From positions 165,012,573 to 165,076,572 of the forward strand of contig CP092886.1 of assembly GCA_030710605.1 (NCBI GenBank): a DNA stretch of 64,000 nt. Direction: 5' to 3'. Below the pieces are notes generated by a model. That model was given only the letters and a program-made list of their open reading frames with translations, did not search any database and was not told the DNA's origin. This document shows positions 1-10,357 of this stretch, one piece after another; position 1 is the first letter of the stretch, and every line of letters starts with the position of its first letter. The position numbers were made by a program, and so were the translations under genes. This DNA comes from Cordylochernes scorpioides. Lineage: Eukaryota > Arthropoda > Arachnida > Pseudoscorpiones > Chernetidae.

Positions 1-616
1 TCTTTTTGGGGAGCTACACTATTTATATATATATATTAATAGTAATTTTTTTATGATAAATTTCATCAAGAGAGAAAATAGAGCAAAAAAAAATACTTCT
101 CTCTCTCTAATTAGCTTTATTTTATATTTGGAAAATTATTATCATGGTTCTGTCTTTGCTCTTCTCTTTAAAACTTTCTCTTCGCTTATTCCTTTTTTCA
201 CCCAGCCTATGACGCGTAACTGCCGATGCTTTGCTGGTGTTATTTTTTTAAAAAATATAATCTAACTAATTATTTATTAAAAAAAATAATAAAAAAAACA
301 AACCTCACACATTTAAATTAAATTAAAAAAATTATTAATCTTAAATTTTTCATAACTATACTATATATATATAAACATATTTTTTATTTTATAAAAAAAA
401 AATCAAAATTTATCTAAGTGTTTATCGATAAGGTCATAAATTACTATGGCGAATATCACAAAAGTTTAAATAATTATGAAAAAAACATATCATTATGACA
501 AAGCCGTTTTTTCTCTTGCTTCTTCCTCTATAACTATTTAATTTTATATAACCTGCAACCGCAACCTTAATACACACATATATAAATGTTTATTTCTACA
601 ATCATATTTTTAATAC
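1..616. other. AT-rich sequence, nothing assigned
   Basis: The stretch is dominated by A and T runs. The only open frame is a 70-codon low-complexity one with no recognisable motif. I see no gene or repeat family member here. Confidence 0.6.
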
Positions 617-620
617 AATT

Positions 621-784
621 GTCTTTGATGTCACCGGTCGTCTGCTTTTTTTTAAGTATACAGAGGCAATTTTGTTCACACTTGGTTTTCTAGTGTGTCT
701 TCAATAAAGGTCACTGTGTTATTGTCTAAATCCCGATATACATGCTAAAAGGTAAAACTTCCTTATGTTTTGTCCATGATTGTG
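621..784 (+). mobile_element. MITE family A, 5'-truncated copy
   Basis: The copy shares with the full-length element at 14986-15204 the ACCGGTCGTC block, the polypyrimidine tract, the TTCAATAAAGGTCACTGTG block, the ATACATGCTAAAAGG block and the TTTTGTCCATGA terminal sequence. The outer part of the left terminal inverted repeat is missing. It is non-coding and presumably mobilised by a Tc1/mariner transposase. Confidence 0.75.
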
Positions 785-1027
785 CTAAATAGATGACGCG
801 TTAATTCACGATATTCAAAAAGAAACACGCAGCAGTTTTCAGTCATTATTTTGTAAGCGTTAACATGTCGAATAACGTAGGGACAACTTTTGGCTATTTA
901 TTTACCATAGTCTAGATTCATCACAGAAATTATTTTTCACTAATATAGTATAGTGCGAGAATTCAGTTTTCTCTGTGAAAATAATAATAAACCGAAATGC
1001 CTACTTCTTGCTAACAGAAAACAATTA
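785..1027. other. unassigned AT-rich spacer
   Basis: I see no coding frame and no repeat family member between the MITE and the LINE-like 3' end. Confidence 0.5.
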
Positions 1028-1037
1028 AATAAACGAA

Positions 1038-1399
1038 AACTCCGCCTTTGCCGGTCCCAAGCCCGGATGAAAAAGGAGGAGGGGGGGCAGTAACAAGCTC
1101 GCTAAAAAACCTGGGCTCAGCTGACCCGGCTGATAGTACCCTGTAAGGGCTCCTAATCCAGGGATACAGGATGAGCAGCGTTTGTACTCCATGTTAGGAG
1201 CGGCTACAAATGGCGTCTGTTCCTCAGAGGCGGCAATTTCTTTTGGAGCTAAGTCGGCCTGCCACTGAGTAGTGCTCCCAGTCTTAATTACAAAGGCAGA
1301 CGCATTCTACTTCACCCAGTCATGATGGTTGTCAAGTCTCAAGCTTTACAAGCTTGATACCCTAATATGATTGAGTGGATATAAGAAAGAAGAAGGAGA
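1038..1399 (+). mobile_element. LINE 3'-end fragment with 10-bp target duplication
   Basis: The insertion is flanked by the direct repeat AATAAACGAA at 1028-1037 and 1400-1409, a hallmark of target-primed reverse transcription. It starts with a GCCGGTCCCAAGCCCGG block and ends in a purine-rich AAGAAAGAAGAAGGAG tail. A longer copy of the same 3' region lies at 47103-47565 and holds about 100 bp that are absent here. It is either a 5'-truncated LINE or a SINE that uses this LINE tail. No reverse transcriptase is left. Confidence 0.75.
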
Positions 1400-1409
1400 A
1401 ATAAACGAA

Positions 1410-2127
1410 CATCAACGTTTTCCAGAATAACTCTTTCTCGTCGCTTGTTCACTTCTAATATAATGTTTTATTTAAATGCGGGAAGCCATTCAAATCCGGT
1501 GACTGAGGCAGATAAGAGGATCAGATCAATGGGTCGGTTAGTTGGGATTTAGGAACAATTGGTTTGAGATAATAAATCTCTAGAGGGGATTCAAAGGGTT
1601 TTAAAGGAAATATTGTTACAGACACAAACAATATAACTACCTATTACTGTTAGTTGAGAGAATATATCTTCTTTAGTTGAATATTTGAGATATTGATAAA
1701 ATATTAGTCGTAGTGAGACTGCCCCGAGAGAAATGGATTCCAACCTACTTTGTTATAAATTGAAGGATTTAGAGCGCAATATATTAAAATGTAAACAATT
1801 TAGCTCGTTTTTTAAATTAAAAACTTTCTTACTGTCATTGAGATGTAAAAATATTGGGATGGAAAACAAGGTTATTTTAATATTTCTACTTCAATACAGA
1901 AGCAGTTGAAATACTTCGTCATAACGATCATGCTTATAACACAATCCCGTTTATTACGATATTATTTTCTGGTCAAGGTCATAAATACGTTTATTTCTGT
2001 AGTTTAGCACGCGGATAGCACTTTTTTAGCTCGGACCATAGAATAACTAGTCACGTTATAATCACGTTCGAATGTAGTTTGTTGCTATACGGCCACATTC
2101 TGAGATAGAGAGAATATTAAAAATTAT
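1410..2127. other. unassigned, AT-rich
   Basis: No open frame over 60 codons and no member of the repeat families described here was found. Confidence 0.5.
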
Positions 2128-2675
2128 CAAAATTCGAAACTATTTTAGACGCGTAAAATTCTTTTTGAAATTAAACAATTTCTACTGCCCTTACTGCGAT
2201 GGAAAAACTAATGGGAGGGCCTGGCTCATCGGTGGTGAACCCTCCCAGCGGTTTCGCCAGTTTAATCTACCATTAAATACCATTGCGCTAGTGCATCATA
2301 ATATAAATGTTTTAATAAAAGACGCATTTTGATATTTGCGGAAGAGCGATTGCTCGAAGCATATTATATATTTATAATTGTATATAATTCTACTGTCCTC
2401 AAAGCTTATGTCCATAGTTCATCTAAAATACCCTTTACAAGAGTCTAGCAACAGTAGCACTATAAAAGGAAGAACGAAAAATACAATATAACAGCGGTAT
2501 GGTAGATTAAACTGGCGAAACTGCTGGGAGGGTTCACCACTGAGGAGTCAGGCCCTCCGATTAATTTTTCCATCGCAGTAAGGGCAGTAGAAATTGTTTA
2601 ATTTCAAAAAGAATTTTACGCGTCTAAAATAGTTTCGAATTTTCATAACAGATGGCGCGCTAGTGCATCATAATA
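2128..2675. mobile_element. foldback/MITE family B, full-length copy 1
   Basis: Two arms of about 145 bp (2128-2273 and 2499-2646) are inverted copies of each other. They hold the blocks CTACTGCCCTTACTGCGATGG, GGGAGGGCCTGGCTCATC and TCGCCAGTTTAATCTACC. The loop of about 225 bp is shared with the second full-length copy at 17628-18173, so arms and loop are one element. Its outer end carries the motif AACAGATGGCGCGC. No protein is encoded. Confidence 0.8.
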
Positions 2676-2789
2676 TTAAAATTATTGTTTATAAGATTTT
2701 TTATACAGATATCCGTACATATATGTAGCATTATTTGAATATTTGCTGAACCTTTGGATCATTCCCAAGATAACGATTATATTTAGGAA

Positions 2790-3290
2790 CTAGCGGATGT
2801 GTACCCGGCTTCGCCCGGGTTTTATCCGAGTGAAAGTTTGCCTAACGAATATTATATATTATGAAGTATAATAAACAATGTTAAAGATTAGTTTTAATTA
2901 TTAATCAAGATTGTGTGTGAATATGTGAGAAAGATGTAATATCGTTGTTGTTTTCTTGGCCGACTGTTTTACATATGGTGTTATCTTAAAATTGCTTGTT
3001 TTGAATATTTTTTTAGATTGAGATTATTAGCTAGTATGTAAAAAAATTAACTCTGTTGAATTTTTTTTGTATTTATATATAAATAAAATTAACTCTGTTG
3101 AATATTTTTTTGTATTTTATCGATAACAGCAAAGTTATGTATGTTAAAGTTAGGAAAAATATTTTGATGTTAAGCAAAACCTGCTCCATCTCGTTTTACA
3201 TAAATGTTGAAAATTTGGTCGAAATTGATGCATTGTAACGAAAGTTTTTAGCGAACAACACTTATGAAATTTCCATTTTATTAATATAGA
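2790..3290 (-). mobile_element. short non-autonomous Helitron
   Basis: Read on the minus strand the element begins TCTATATTAATAAA after a host A. It ends with a GC-rich hairpin (CCCGGGC, loop GAA, GCCGGGT), a short spacer and CTAG followed by host T. The 5' TC, subterminal hairpin, CTRR end and A/T target are the defining Helitron termini. No Rep or helicase coding sequence is present in its 501 bp, so it would need enzymes in trans. Confidence 0.75.
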
Positions 3291-3690
3291 TTGACATATA
3301 ATTGATTTAGCGTCTATAATAACGGCTGTGTTTGGATATAATCTAATGACGCCAGTTAAAAAATCTAATTTCGATAAACCACGTTTTTTTTCATTTGAGT
3401 AAAATTGGGTTATTATTTGAAAGCCGCAATTAAATCTAGGCTCGACGCCTATAATTGAATGGAGGTTGGGTTAAGTGCATCATTACTCAATTAAGTCAAT
3501 TGTTGCTGCATCAATTACTTCTATTTGTCTTGAGTGGCATGCAGACACCCTCATCAACATTGCAGTTGGACTCTTTTAGAGTCTTAATTGTCTCATTATC
3601 AAACTTGAAAAGTAAATGTCCAAAGAATGAAAACTAGGGTTTTGGCGAATTCTAGGCATTTTCAAAGCTGTGTGTTCACGGTAATGCCAG
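3291..3690. other. unassigned spacer
   Basis: A 60-codon frame at 3455-3637 has no recognisable motif. No repeat family member was seen. Confidence 0.5.
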
Positions 3691-3694
3691 CTTC

Positions 3695-3812
3695 ATACAT
3701 TTATAGTTCTTTGAAATAAAAAACACTACGGCCATAAATTTCTGGACAGGCCATGCCGGCCGACCATGCCAGGCCAACCTCTATCTTTAAGATTCATGCA
3801 TTCAGTTTATCG
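3695..3812. mobile_element. foldback family F, diverged copy
   Basis: The family F blocks are present: TTATAGTTCTT, a run containing CGGCCATAAAT, and the terminal CAACCTCTATCTTTAAGAT. Other copies lie at 6096, 23696, 50565, 56521 and 61085. Confidence 0.6.
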
Positions 3813-4360
3813 GACATACAACGCTCTTAATGCAACATGGAAAATGCCAAATTCCTGAAGGGAGCACATGTTACCAAGGGCAATGTGTGATATTTGATGC
3901 TGGATACTAGGATGTGTAGAGAGAATGTGTCAGTTTACTTAGGCACATTCCTTCACAAAGAACACTCATTCCTTAAGTCCTTTCTTTAACTTTAGGTTTC
4001 GATTGATAACATAACATGTACGCAGGCCATTCACCACATACTATTTGCACGTTTTGACGATATAACATTTTCATTAATAACATCGCGAACGCGCACACAT
4101 GCATGCATGTATACGCGTGCCCACACAAACAAGATTTCAACAAGCGCTATCTCGGTAAATTTTAGACATTCTATATGAAAGATTTTATTATTCTGCAGCA
4201 AAGTTTCTTTATTAGATAATATATGTCAAGGTGGCAAGCTTTCGAGTATGCAGAACTCTTCTACAGGGCTTTTAGAAACTATTAATAGTAAACTAAAAAT
4301 ATACATATACACCATTCTTAGAATAGAAAGGGATATCCTTCGAATCCTTTATATAATCTG
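3813..4360. other. unassigned; one hairpin-like motif
   Basis: The stretch includes an alternating ACGCG/CATGCATG region near 4085-4125. Near 4225-4270 there is an AAGCTTTCGAG...TTCTACAGGGCTT motif resembling the foldback centres elsewhere in the window. No gene was seen. Confidence 0.4.
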
Positions 4361-4367
4361 AATTCAA

Positions 4368-4645
4368 TGGTAATAATGGTGGCTAGTAGTTGGCGACTGC
4401 TCTACTTTAAGTGCACCACATCTCTATGCAAGTAGAAAGCAGTTCCACATTCGCACTTACAAATGTGATTGATCCTCGTTCGGTTATATAATTGCAATCA
4501 CTGGTAGGGGTTTTGACTTTTGTAAGAATCGGGAGCCATTGGAACAAAATTTGTATTCAGAAAAAAGTTCTCAATGCAGGATTTGATTCTGGGTCGTGGC
4601 TGTCGGAAATCGACGCTTTACACCACACATTCACCGACTCCCTTT
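4368..4645 (-). repeat. tRNA-derived SINE, copy 1
   Basis: The right end, read on the minus strand, is a tRNA-like head with a degenerate B box (complement of GGATTTGATTCTGGG at about 4578). The body matches the copies at 37290-37586 (minus) and 8023-8255 (plus), including the CACTGGTRGGG and GTAGAAA blocks. The tRNA-like head is diverged, so this is an old copy. Confidence 0.65.
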
Positions 4646-5160
4646 ACTTTATTAATTTTTTAAAAATATGCCTATGTAAAAGAGTTATATATACCTGCAA
4701 GCTTTCCACCTTGATTCGTGTAATTTAATAGCGAATTTTTGACACAGAAAGAGTAGTTGAATATTGCATATTTCTACAAGTGTATGCACAAACATTTCCA
4801 CACAAACAAGAAAGCTATTCGACTTCAATTTAGAAGCGACGGTTCCCGCATTCCAACGACCGTTCACAAATTGTTTACCGCCCCAGATAAGGCGGTAGCG
4901 TCGTAAATTGAGAGCGACTCAGTGTGGGGAGAACGATCACTTTGGTACTCACCAATAGGATTCTTTCTAACACTGACTTTTATTTCATATTTACTTAGAC
5001 GTTTAAATGAAATTTATTAGGTGTGTACGAGGAGATTTAAAAAAAATGATTTAATTGTACCCTCTTTTTATTATCTTGAAAAAGGTATATATATAATAAA
5101 TGAGATTGTGCATCTTTTTCCTACACCAAGTTCACCTATGTGTACGTACAGATCATTGTA
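4646..5160. other. unassigned spacer
   Basis: No recognisable gene or repeat was found. The short open frames are low-complexity. Confidence 0.5.
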
Positions 5161-5164
5161 ATCA

Positions 5165-5285
5165 TTGGATGAACTTAGCCACCAGCTTTCATTGTGATTG
5201 CGCCACATGTTTACACAGGTAGAAACAGCACATCTTTACACTTACAAGGTTACAGTGTTCTGTTTGGTTATTCGCAGATACTGGT
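5165..5285 (-). repeat. SINE fragment (body only)
   Basis: The CACATGTTTACACAGGTAGAAA and CTTACAAGGTTACAG blocks match the body of the SINE at 4368-4645. The tRNA-like head is absent. Confidence 0.5.
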
Positions 5286-5637
5286 TGTTGTTGTCGTGTC
5301 CAATTTACTGGTTGTTGTTGAAGTATAGAAGAATAAAGAGCCTTTTTAAGGTGACTTTATTAATAAGAAAAAGTACTCACCGCCAGTTTCGATAAAATGT
5401 TGAGGGGTTTTGAGTAAACTTTTTAAACGTTTTAAAATGCCCAGTGATGATTCCCATTTATTTAATCATAAAACGGCTGAGCTTTCGGGCTTTAGGATCT
5501 TCTACAAGCCTATCGCACAATACGGGACAACAAAGTAGTAGTGGCTACTTAGACCAACTCCAGGAATTATTTTGACATATTTGGTGTTTTGAAAGCTCGC
5601 TTGTTTATTGATTAAATAAAATAATTTTATTTTTGTG

Positions 5638-5825
5638 CAGTCTTTTTGTCGCCGGTCGTCCGTCATTTTATTTTTTGAAGGAGACGGAGGTAATTTTGTT
5701 CACACTTGGTTATCTCGTTTGTCTTCAATAAAGGCCACTGTGTATCAAATATCTTACAGAGTTATTGTCTGAGTCCCGCTATACATGCTAAAAGGCACAA
5801 CTTCTTTAAGTTCTGTCCATGAGTG
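5638..5825 (+). mobile_element. MITE family A, left end truncated
   Basis: The copy matches the 14986-15204 element from the CCGGTCGTC block to the terminal TCCATGAGTG, followed by TA. The left terminal inverted repeat is lost. Confidence 0.75.
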
Positions 5826-6095
5826 TATATATAATGGATACCAAAAAAGGCACCCCTCACATTATAGTTATTTATACATCTCTTGATCTCTTACAGACTT
5901 CATAGAATCAGGTAAGTGGTATTCTTCTCCCATATTTTATGTGCTAAGTTTGAAATGAATAATCGCTCAGCTGCTAGATGTGTACAGGGTTTGTGCGAAT
6001 ATAGACCATTCACACGCGCACACACAAGATAATCAAACTAAACCGATTTTCTCAATATAATGACTGCATTTTACAATAAGCGATCAACAGCAATC

Positions 6096-6228
6096 TTTAA
6101 AGATAGAGGTTGCCTGGCCACCAATCATATTCAATATAAGAGACACTTCTGCCAGAAAAATCTCTTTTGTCCGATATGTCTCTTATTTTAAGAATAGGCA
6201 ATCAGACAACCTCTATCTTTAAGATTAT
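6096..6228. mobile_element. foldback family F copy
   Basis: AAAGATAGAGGTTGCCTGG at the left is mirrored by CAACCTCTATCTTTAAGAT at the right. Inner arms AATATAAGAGACA and TGTCTCTTATTTTAAG also pair. Confidence 0.65.
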
Positions 6229-6239
6229 AGTCTTTGGTG

Positions 6240-6265
6240 AGAGAAGAGAAGAGAGAGAGAGAGAG
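6240..6265. repeat. GA microsatellite
   Basis: A pure GA/GAA run of about 26 bases. Confidence 0.8.
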
Positions 6266-6363
6266 TTCAATATTTGTTTTGACTCGTTATTTAGATGTTT
6301 AACTTTTTACGATTTACAAATTCAGAATCATTTATAACCCCATACCAAATGCTTTAAGTTTAT

Positions 6364-6402
6364 TTTTCATGACGAAAAAGATTTTTGTCGAAACGTTGAG
6401 AA
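6364..6402 (+). ncRNA. hammerhead-like hairpin, degenerate
   Basis: The order is a short stem I strand (TTC), ATGACGA (one change from CUGANGA, at C3), an A/T stem, GAAACGTT with self-complementary AACGTT, then GAG that pairs with the first strand. The layout matches the modules of families C and D but with a mutated core base. Activity is unlikely. Confidence 0.3.
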
Positions 6403-6826
6403 AATAAAACTTGTTCTGGCCAAGTGTCTCTTTTTAAAAAAATTATCAGCAAGTTTCTTTTGATTGAAACAAATTAGCTCTTGAGAAAAGTGGAATTTAT
6501 ACGGGCTTAAATAACTTACATAAGACATTAATAGTTCGATCCGATACTATGAATAAACGACGACTTTCTTTGTCTTCTAATTGCTAGATCAAACGACCCA
6601 TTCATCCTCTTCCAGAAACATATTTAAGAAACAAGATGGCCTAATGAACTGGATAAAAAAATCTTTGAATGAAAGGATTTACCGAAATATCTTTTATTAA
6701 TTTGTAGGTTCATTTTCTCGCCATTCACACTTTCTTCTATATAGCAACGGGGGTCTGTGACGGAGGGTATGCATTGCCCTTGCAACAATGGTTGGTTGGC
6801 CATCGATTCAACTTTTTATATTGATA
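6403..6826. other. unassigned spacer
   Basis: No gene or family member was seen. Short open frames have no motif. Confidence 0.45.
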
Positions 6827-7141
6827 TTTGCCGTTTTCAAGATGAATTTTCAAATTTGAGAATATTATGATCAGATTGATTTCCCTTACTTCTTTAGTCA
6901 GACGAAAAGTCAAAAAAGGTTTCCTTTTAACATTTGCCGTTTTCAAGATGAATTGCTAAGTTTATGAATATATTTTCAGATTGATTTCCCTTACTTCTTT
7001 AGACAAACGAAAAGTCAAAAAGGTTTCCTTTTAACATTTGCCGTTTTCAAGATGAATTTCCAAGTTTATGAATATTATGTTCAGATTAATTTCACTTACT
7101 TCTTTAGGCAGACGATAGGTCAAATAGTTTTCCTTTTAACA
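6827..7141 (+). repeat. three tandem copies of a ~105-bp unit
   Basis: Units start with TTTGCCGTTTTCAAGATGAA at 6827, 6933 and 7037 and measure about 106, 104 and 105 bp. Each ends in GGTTTCCTTTTAACA or a close variant. The third unit is the most diverged. Open frames across it are by-products of the repeat. Confidence 0.9.
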
Positions 7142-7339
7142 AGCTTTAAAGGATCATATTTACAAAGAGAATACTTTGTCCATAATATAATTTACAAAAT
7201 TTATTTTGTCCATAATATAAATATATATATATATATCAATTTTTTCTCCCCATTGAATATAAGCAAAATTATTTTTAAACTTAATTCTATTGACGTTATG
7301 TGGCGCTGAGTTTGTTGTTGACACACATTAATATGTTAT

Positions 7340-7427
7340 AATACCTTGATAAAGGTTGGCGTTCAGCCAACTGAAATATTGGTAAAATAAATGATATTTT
7401 GACCAAATATATGCCTTTTTAATTAAA
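7340..7427 (+). mobile_element. foldback family D, one arm
   Basis: The arm runs from AATACCTTGATAAAGG to CAAATATATGCCTTTTTAATT and matches the right arms of the inverted-repeat copies at 24241-24397 and 55352-55603. The opposite arm is missing. Confidence 0.7.
7342..7384 (+). ncRNA. hammerhead-type module, family D (U3-A8 core)
   Basis: TACC at 7342-7345 pairs with GGTA at 7381-7384 (stem I). The core is TTGATAA at 7346-7352. GGTTGGC and GCCAACT form stem II with loop GTTCA. GAAATATT at 7373-7380 gives GAA plus a self-complementary stem III. Relative to CUGANGA, C3 is U and G8 is A, two bases that pair with each other in the active hammerhead fold. It may be a real variant or a decayed one; no cleavage data exist here. 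Confidence 0.5.
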
Positions 7428-7479
7428 GAGAATATAGAAAAAAATTCTGAAAATCGTAAAACACTTAACGTTTCCCTAA

Positions 7480-7720
7480 TAAGTGAAATCTAAAGCAAAG
7501 GCGCGTGGGAAAGTAAAGGACTTCCAAGTGAACCTTTGATAGAACACGGAAATTGAACGGAGTTTCAAAGGTTAGGATAATGGAGTTGTTGGGGTGGGGA
7601 GAATTTCTGAAGAACCTCCGAGGGGAAGATAAATGTAAACCAGTTAAGCTGGAGCGGGCAAAGCGTCTCTTTTCCGGGCTGATGGCGTCGCCGGATGCTC
7701 CAGGAATCATTTGTTCGCCT
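7480..7720 (+). other. GC-richer island with open frame, unassigned
   Basis: This block is clearly richer in G and C than its surroundings. It is open on the plus strand from the ATG at 7553, or at 7580, to a stop after 7825. The inner part (MELLGWGEFLKNLRGEDK, then KPVKLERAKRLFSGLMASP) has a protein-like residue mix, while the C-terminal part is low-complexity. An overlapping minus-strand frame is also open. I do not recognise either. It could be an exon or a transposon remnant. Confidence 0.25.
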
Positions 7721-8022
7721 CAAAATAAAAATGTAAACATATTCTGTTTTTTTTTTTATTATTCCGAGGTTTATTTTGTGGTTTCTAAACGGTCGTCTGC
7801 TCTATTGACGCATCCATGCTCCATATAAAATATTTATTGTTATTTTGAATGCCTAAATTAACAATTGACAGCGCTTTTTAAGCGCGATAAATTTTAAGGG
7901 TATGATGAAATAGAACTTCAAACTTTTCCTCATTTAGCCGCCTCTAATTTTAACCCGACAATTCAACTTATAACAATATCTCGAATTGTCGTAAACTATG
8001 AACAGCCGTTTGTCAGCGGTTG

Positions 8023-8255
8023 ATGAAGGGATGGTTCACATAATCGATTTTCGACACATTCGCGATCCGGGATTGAATTCCGCAATGAGCACCTTTTATG
8101 TTTCAATGACTTCCGATTATTATTTTTTTGTGTACGCGCAAGCTCCCAATCCCACCGGTGACTGCAAGTAACCAAACGGAGTTTTAGGATTTTGTAATTG
8201 CGAAAATCGAACTTCTTTCTACATGTGTAGACATGTTGTGTATTTACAGAAAAAT
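8023..8255 (+). repeat. tRNA-derived SINE, copy 2
   Basis: A tRNA-like head at about 8023-8095 contains the degenerate B box GGGATTGAATTCC. It is followed by the body blocks CCACCGGTGACTGCAAGTAAC and ACATGTGTAGACATG, which match the reverse complement of the 37290-37586 copy. Confidence 0.65.
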
Positions 8256-8368
8256 CTCTTGTGTCTTCAATAAAAAGTCACTGTGTATCAACTATCGTTC
8301 AGAGTTATTGTCTGAATCCCAATATACATGCTAAAAGGTACAACTTCCTTAAATTTTGTACATGAGTG
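8250..8368 (+). mobile_element. MITE family A, 3' half
   Basis: It runs from TCTTGTGTCTTCAATAAA to the terminal ACATGAGTG followed by TA, and abuts or overlaps the SINE 3' end. Confidence 0.75.
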
Positions 8369-9694
8369 TATGAATTAAATGCTTTTTTTTATTTGACATA
8401 GAGCAGTAGCAGAATTAAGGCTAAATCCCTTCCCATACACACACGGATATAGGATTATTATTCATAGAAATTGATTTTTTAAATATATATTTACCCGTAT
8501 ATTTTTGTCGGATAAATATAACAGTGAACATCGCAATACATTTTAAATATTTCTGTATGATAAAAAAAGCACAGAGCGTACCGAATAACCAGATACCGTA
8601 GAGAAAAGGATGGGAGGGATTTCAACACAATTTTCGAATAAATTTACTATCCCAAACTATTTACAAACGATAACGGAATTATGGCGTGGTAAGGTAAGGA
8701 AGACAGGATCAAGGCGGCAATCAAACGTGTCTTAGCGACCAAGTGTAACTCTAAGACTTTCCAGGAGGATTTTCTCCCTCAATTAATCACCAAACAGCAC
8801 TCAATTAAATGGGCTTTCTCAACGGGGCTAAACTTTACATCCAATATAATTAAAAACTTGTTCAAAATGAATTTCAATTAATTACGCTGAGAAGTTTTGA
8901 GAACAAACATTTAAAAAATCAATATATTAGAGCTCCTCGCTCTCTCTGATAAAATGATAAATATAAAAATGGCCGTCACCACTGTATATAAATTTGGTCC
9001 ACTGAAGCATTGTTTTACAGCCTTGTTTGAAATTTATATGTTAAGTTTGTAATTATTCTTATTTTTTAATTCATAGAATCATTTTTCTGGCAGACATATT
9101 CCATGTTTTATCATCATCATTTATTATTATTATTTATTTTTCTTTGTTAGTTATCAAATAATTTGCAATTGTAGTTTCTTTTTTGTTTTGTTGTGTTCCT
9201 TTTTAGGCAATAAAATATATAGAAATAAAGTGTAATATTCAATTCAAACATATGGAACCAACATCGATTCATTTTTAAAACAAATCAAAATCATAAGCTT
9301 ATACAACTTTCACTTTTCATACAAGCTTTATACAAAGAATTGGTGTATTTCATCTGATTCACAATGGAATCTTATGTAAAATCTGAATTTGCCAAAAAAT
9401 TTTAGATGCTGAAGGGCATGTGCCAATAAATGTCTAGAATAAAGTTGAAATTTTTGCTAGGAATACATTTTTCAAACAACCCTCTCTGATAAATAGAGAC
9501 AATGCCTTCCAATTGAAGCCGTGTTTGTTTACGTTTGACTCTTGACAAGTATTGGGGGAGGACAATCGTGGGGACAATTAAATGAGACCGAACTCTTCGC
9601 TTGTTGGACAAAGCTTTAATGCGTGTGTAAAAATGGATTTTTGAATTGTATTGGTTGTAATGGTTTTCTATTTTAAATTCTATTAATATATAAA
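8369..9694. other. unassigned AT-rich spacer
   Basis: About 1.3 kb with no repeat family member. The 100-codon minus frame at 9402-9704 shows no motif and runs into family D sequence. Confidence 0.5.
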
Positions 9695-9844
9695 TAAAAG
9701 GCATATATTGGATCTAAATTTATTATTCAACCAATATTTCTAGGGGCAAAACGCCTCTCTTTATCAAGGCTTTTCTTTGATTTAAACTAAATCACGTGGA
9801 AATATTGGTTGAATAATAAATTTAGATTCAATATATGCCTTTTA
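9695..9844. mobile_element. foldback family D, compact inverted repeat
   Basis: AAAAGGCATATATTGGATC at the left is mirrored by GATTCAATATATGCCTTTT at the right. The inner arms AATTTATTATTCAACCAATA and TATTGGTTGAATAATAAATT also pair. Confidence 0.8.
9729..9771 (-). ncRNA. hammerhead-type module, family D
   Basis: On the minus strand AGCC pairs with GGTT (one G-U), the core is TTGATAA, stem II is AGGC...GCCC-like with a TTTT-containing loop, and GAAATATT follows. The stem II sequence differs from the 7342 copy but still pairs. Confidence 0.4.
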
Positions 9845-9924
9845 TTTATTTATAGATATTATAATGGATTACTCAATCTCTTTAAAAAATATATATATTT
9901 TGGCCTTAAATACCCAATTCTAGG

Positions 9925-10180
9925 TTTCTCAAGAAGTCTCTGGGACCAAAAATCTTTTTGGTCGCAGTGGTTCAGCCTACTCCACGCTGACGAGCGCCAA
10001 CAGCGTGAAACGCGTTCGAGGATGGCTTTTCTTGATTTATCAAGAAATTGGGTTGGCAAAATATCACGGAGCAAGTTAAATAAATGTTTAGTTTATTTTT
10101 GCCCCACTAGATGGCGCTCTGCCATCTAAAAAGTACATGTGCTCGTGGTCAGGAAATGCCTTCTTTATTTTTAATATCAA
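9925..10180 (+). mobile_element. foldback family C, copy 1 (left arm lost)
   Basis: The copy contains the central A/T hairpin (GGGACCAAAAATC...GGTCGCAGTGG), the ribozyme-like module at 9974-10027, and the right arm with CACTAGATGGCGCTCTGCC and ACATGTGCTCGTGGTCAGG. The full element at 14204-14569 shows what is missing. Confidence 0.8.
9974..10027 (+). ncRNA. dimer-type hammerhead ribozyme motif, family C copy 1
   Basis: The core CTGACGA at 9987-9993 fits CUGANGA exactly. Stem II is GCGC/GCGT around loop CAACA. GAA then ACGCGT (10010-10015) gives a self-complementary stem III with the conserved A15.1 and U16.1, then H17 = T at 10016. Stem I is CCACG with CGAGG (one A/A mismatch), extended beyond an internal loop by AGCC with GGCT. 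The predicted cleavage is after 10016. Such short stem III hammerheads are known to cleave as dimers; that this one does is inference. Confidence 0.6.
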
Positions 10181-10239
10181 CACCTGACCCACTTATCTTT
10201 TATTTTTCTATTGTTTTTTTCATATATATATAAATATAT

Positions 10240-10352
10240 ATTGAAGATTGAGCAATCCATAATTAAAATTATATTTTAAAAAGATGTATATATTGGATTT
10301 ATAATTATTTTATTGTTCCAATATTTCGAGGAGCAAATAGCTTCTTTTTATC
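10240..10352. mobile_element. foldback family D fragment
   Basis: GAGCAATCCAT followed by the family D arm GATGTATATATTGGATTTATAA and CCAATATTTCGAGGAGC. Confidence 0.6.
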
Positions 10353-10357
10353 GAGGA
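10317..10357 (-). ncRNA. hammerhead-type module, family D
   Basis: On the minus strand TCC pairs with GGA, the core is TCGATAA (U3-A8, position 4 is C), a short stem II follows, then GAAATATT. Confidence 0.3.

Noticed and set aside
9402-10129. Open frames across the 9.4-10.1 kb foldbacks
   Set aside because: They run through the family C and D inverted repeats and are mirrored on the opposite strand.
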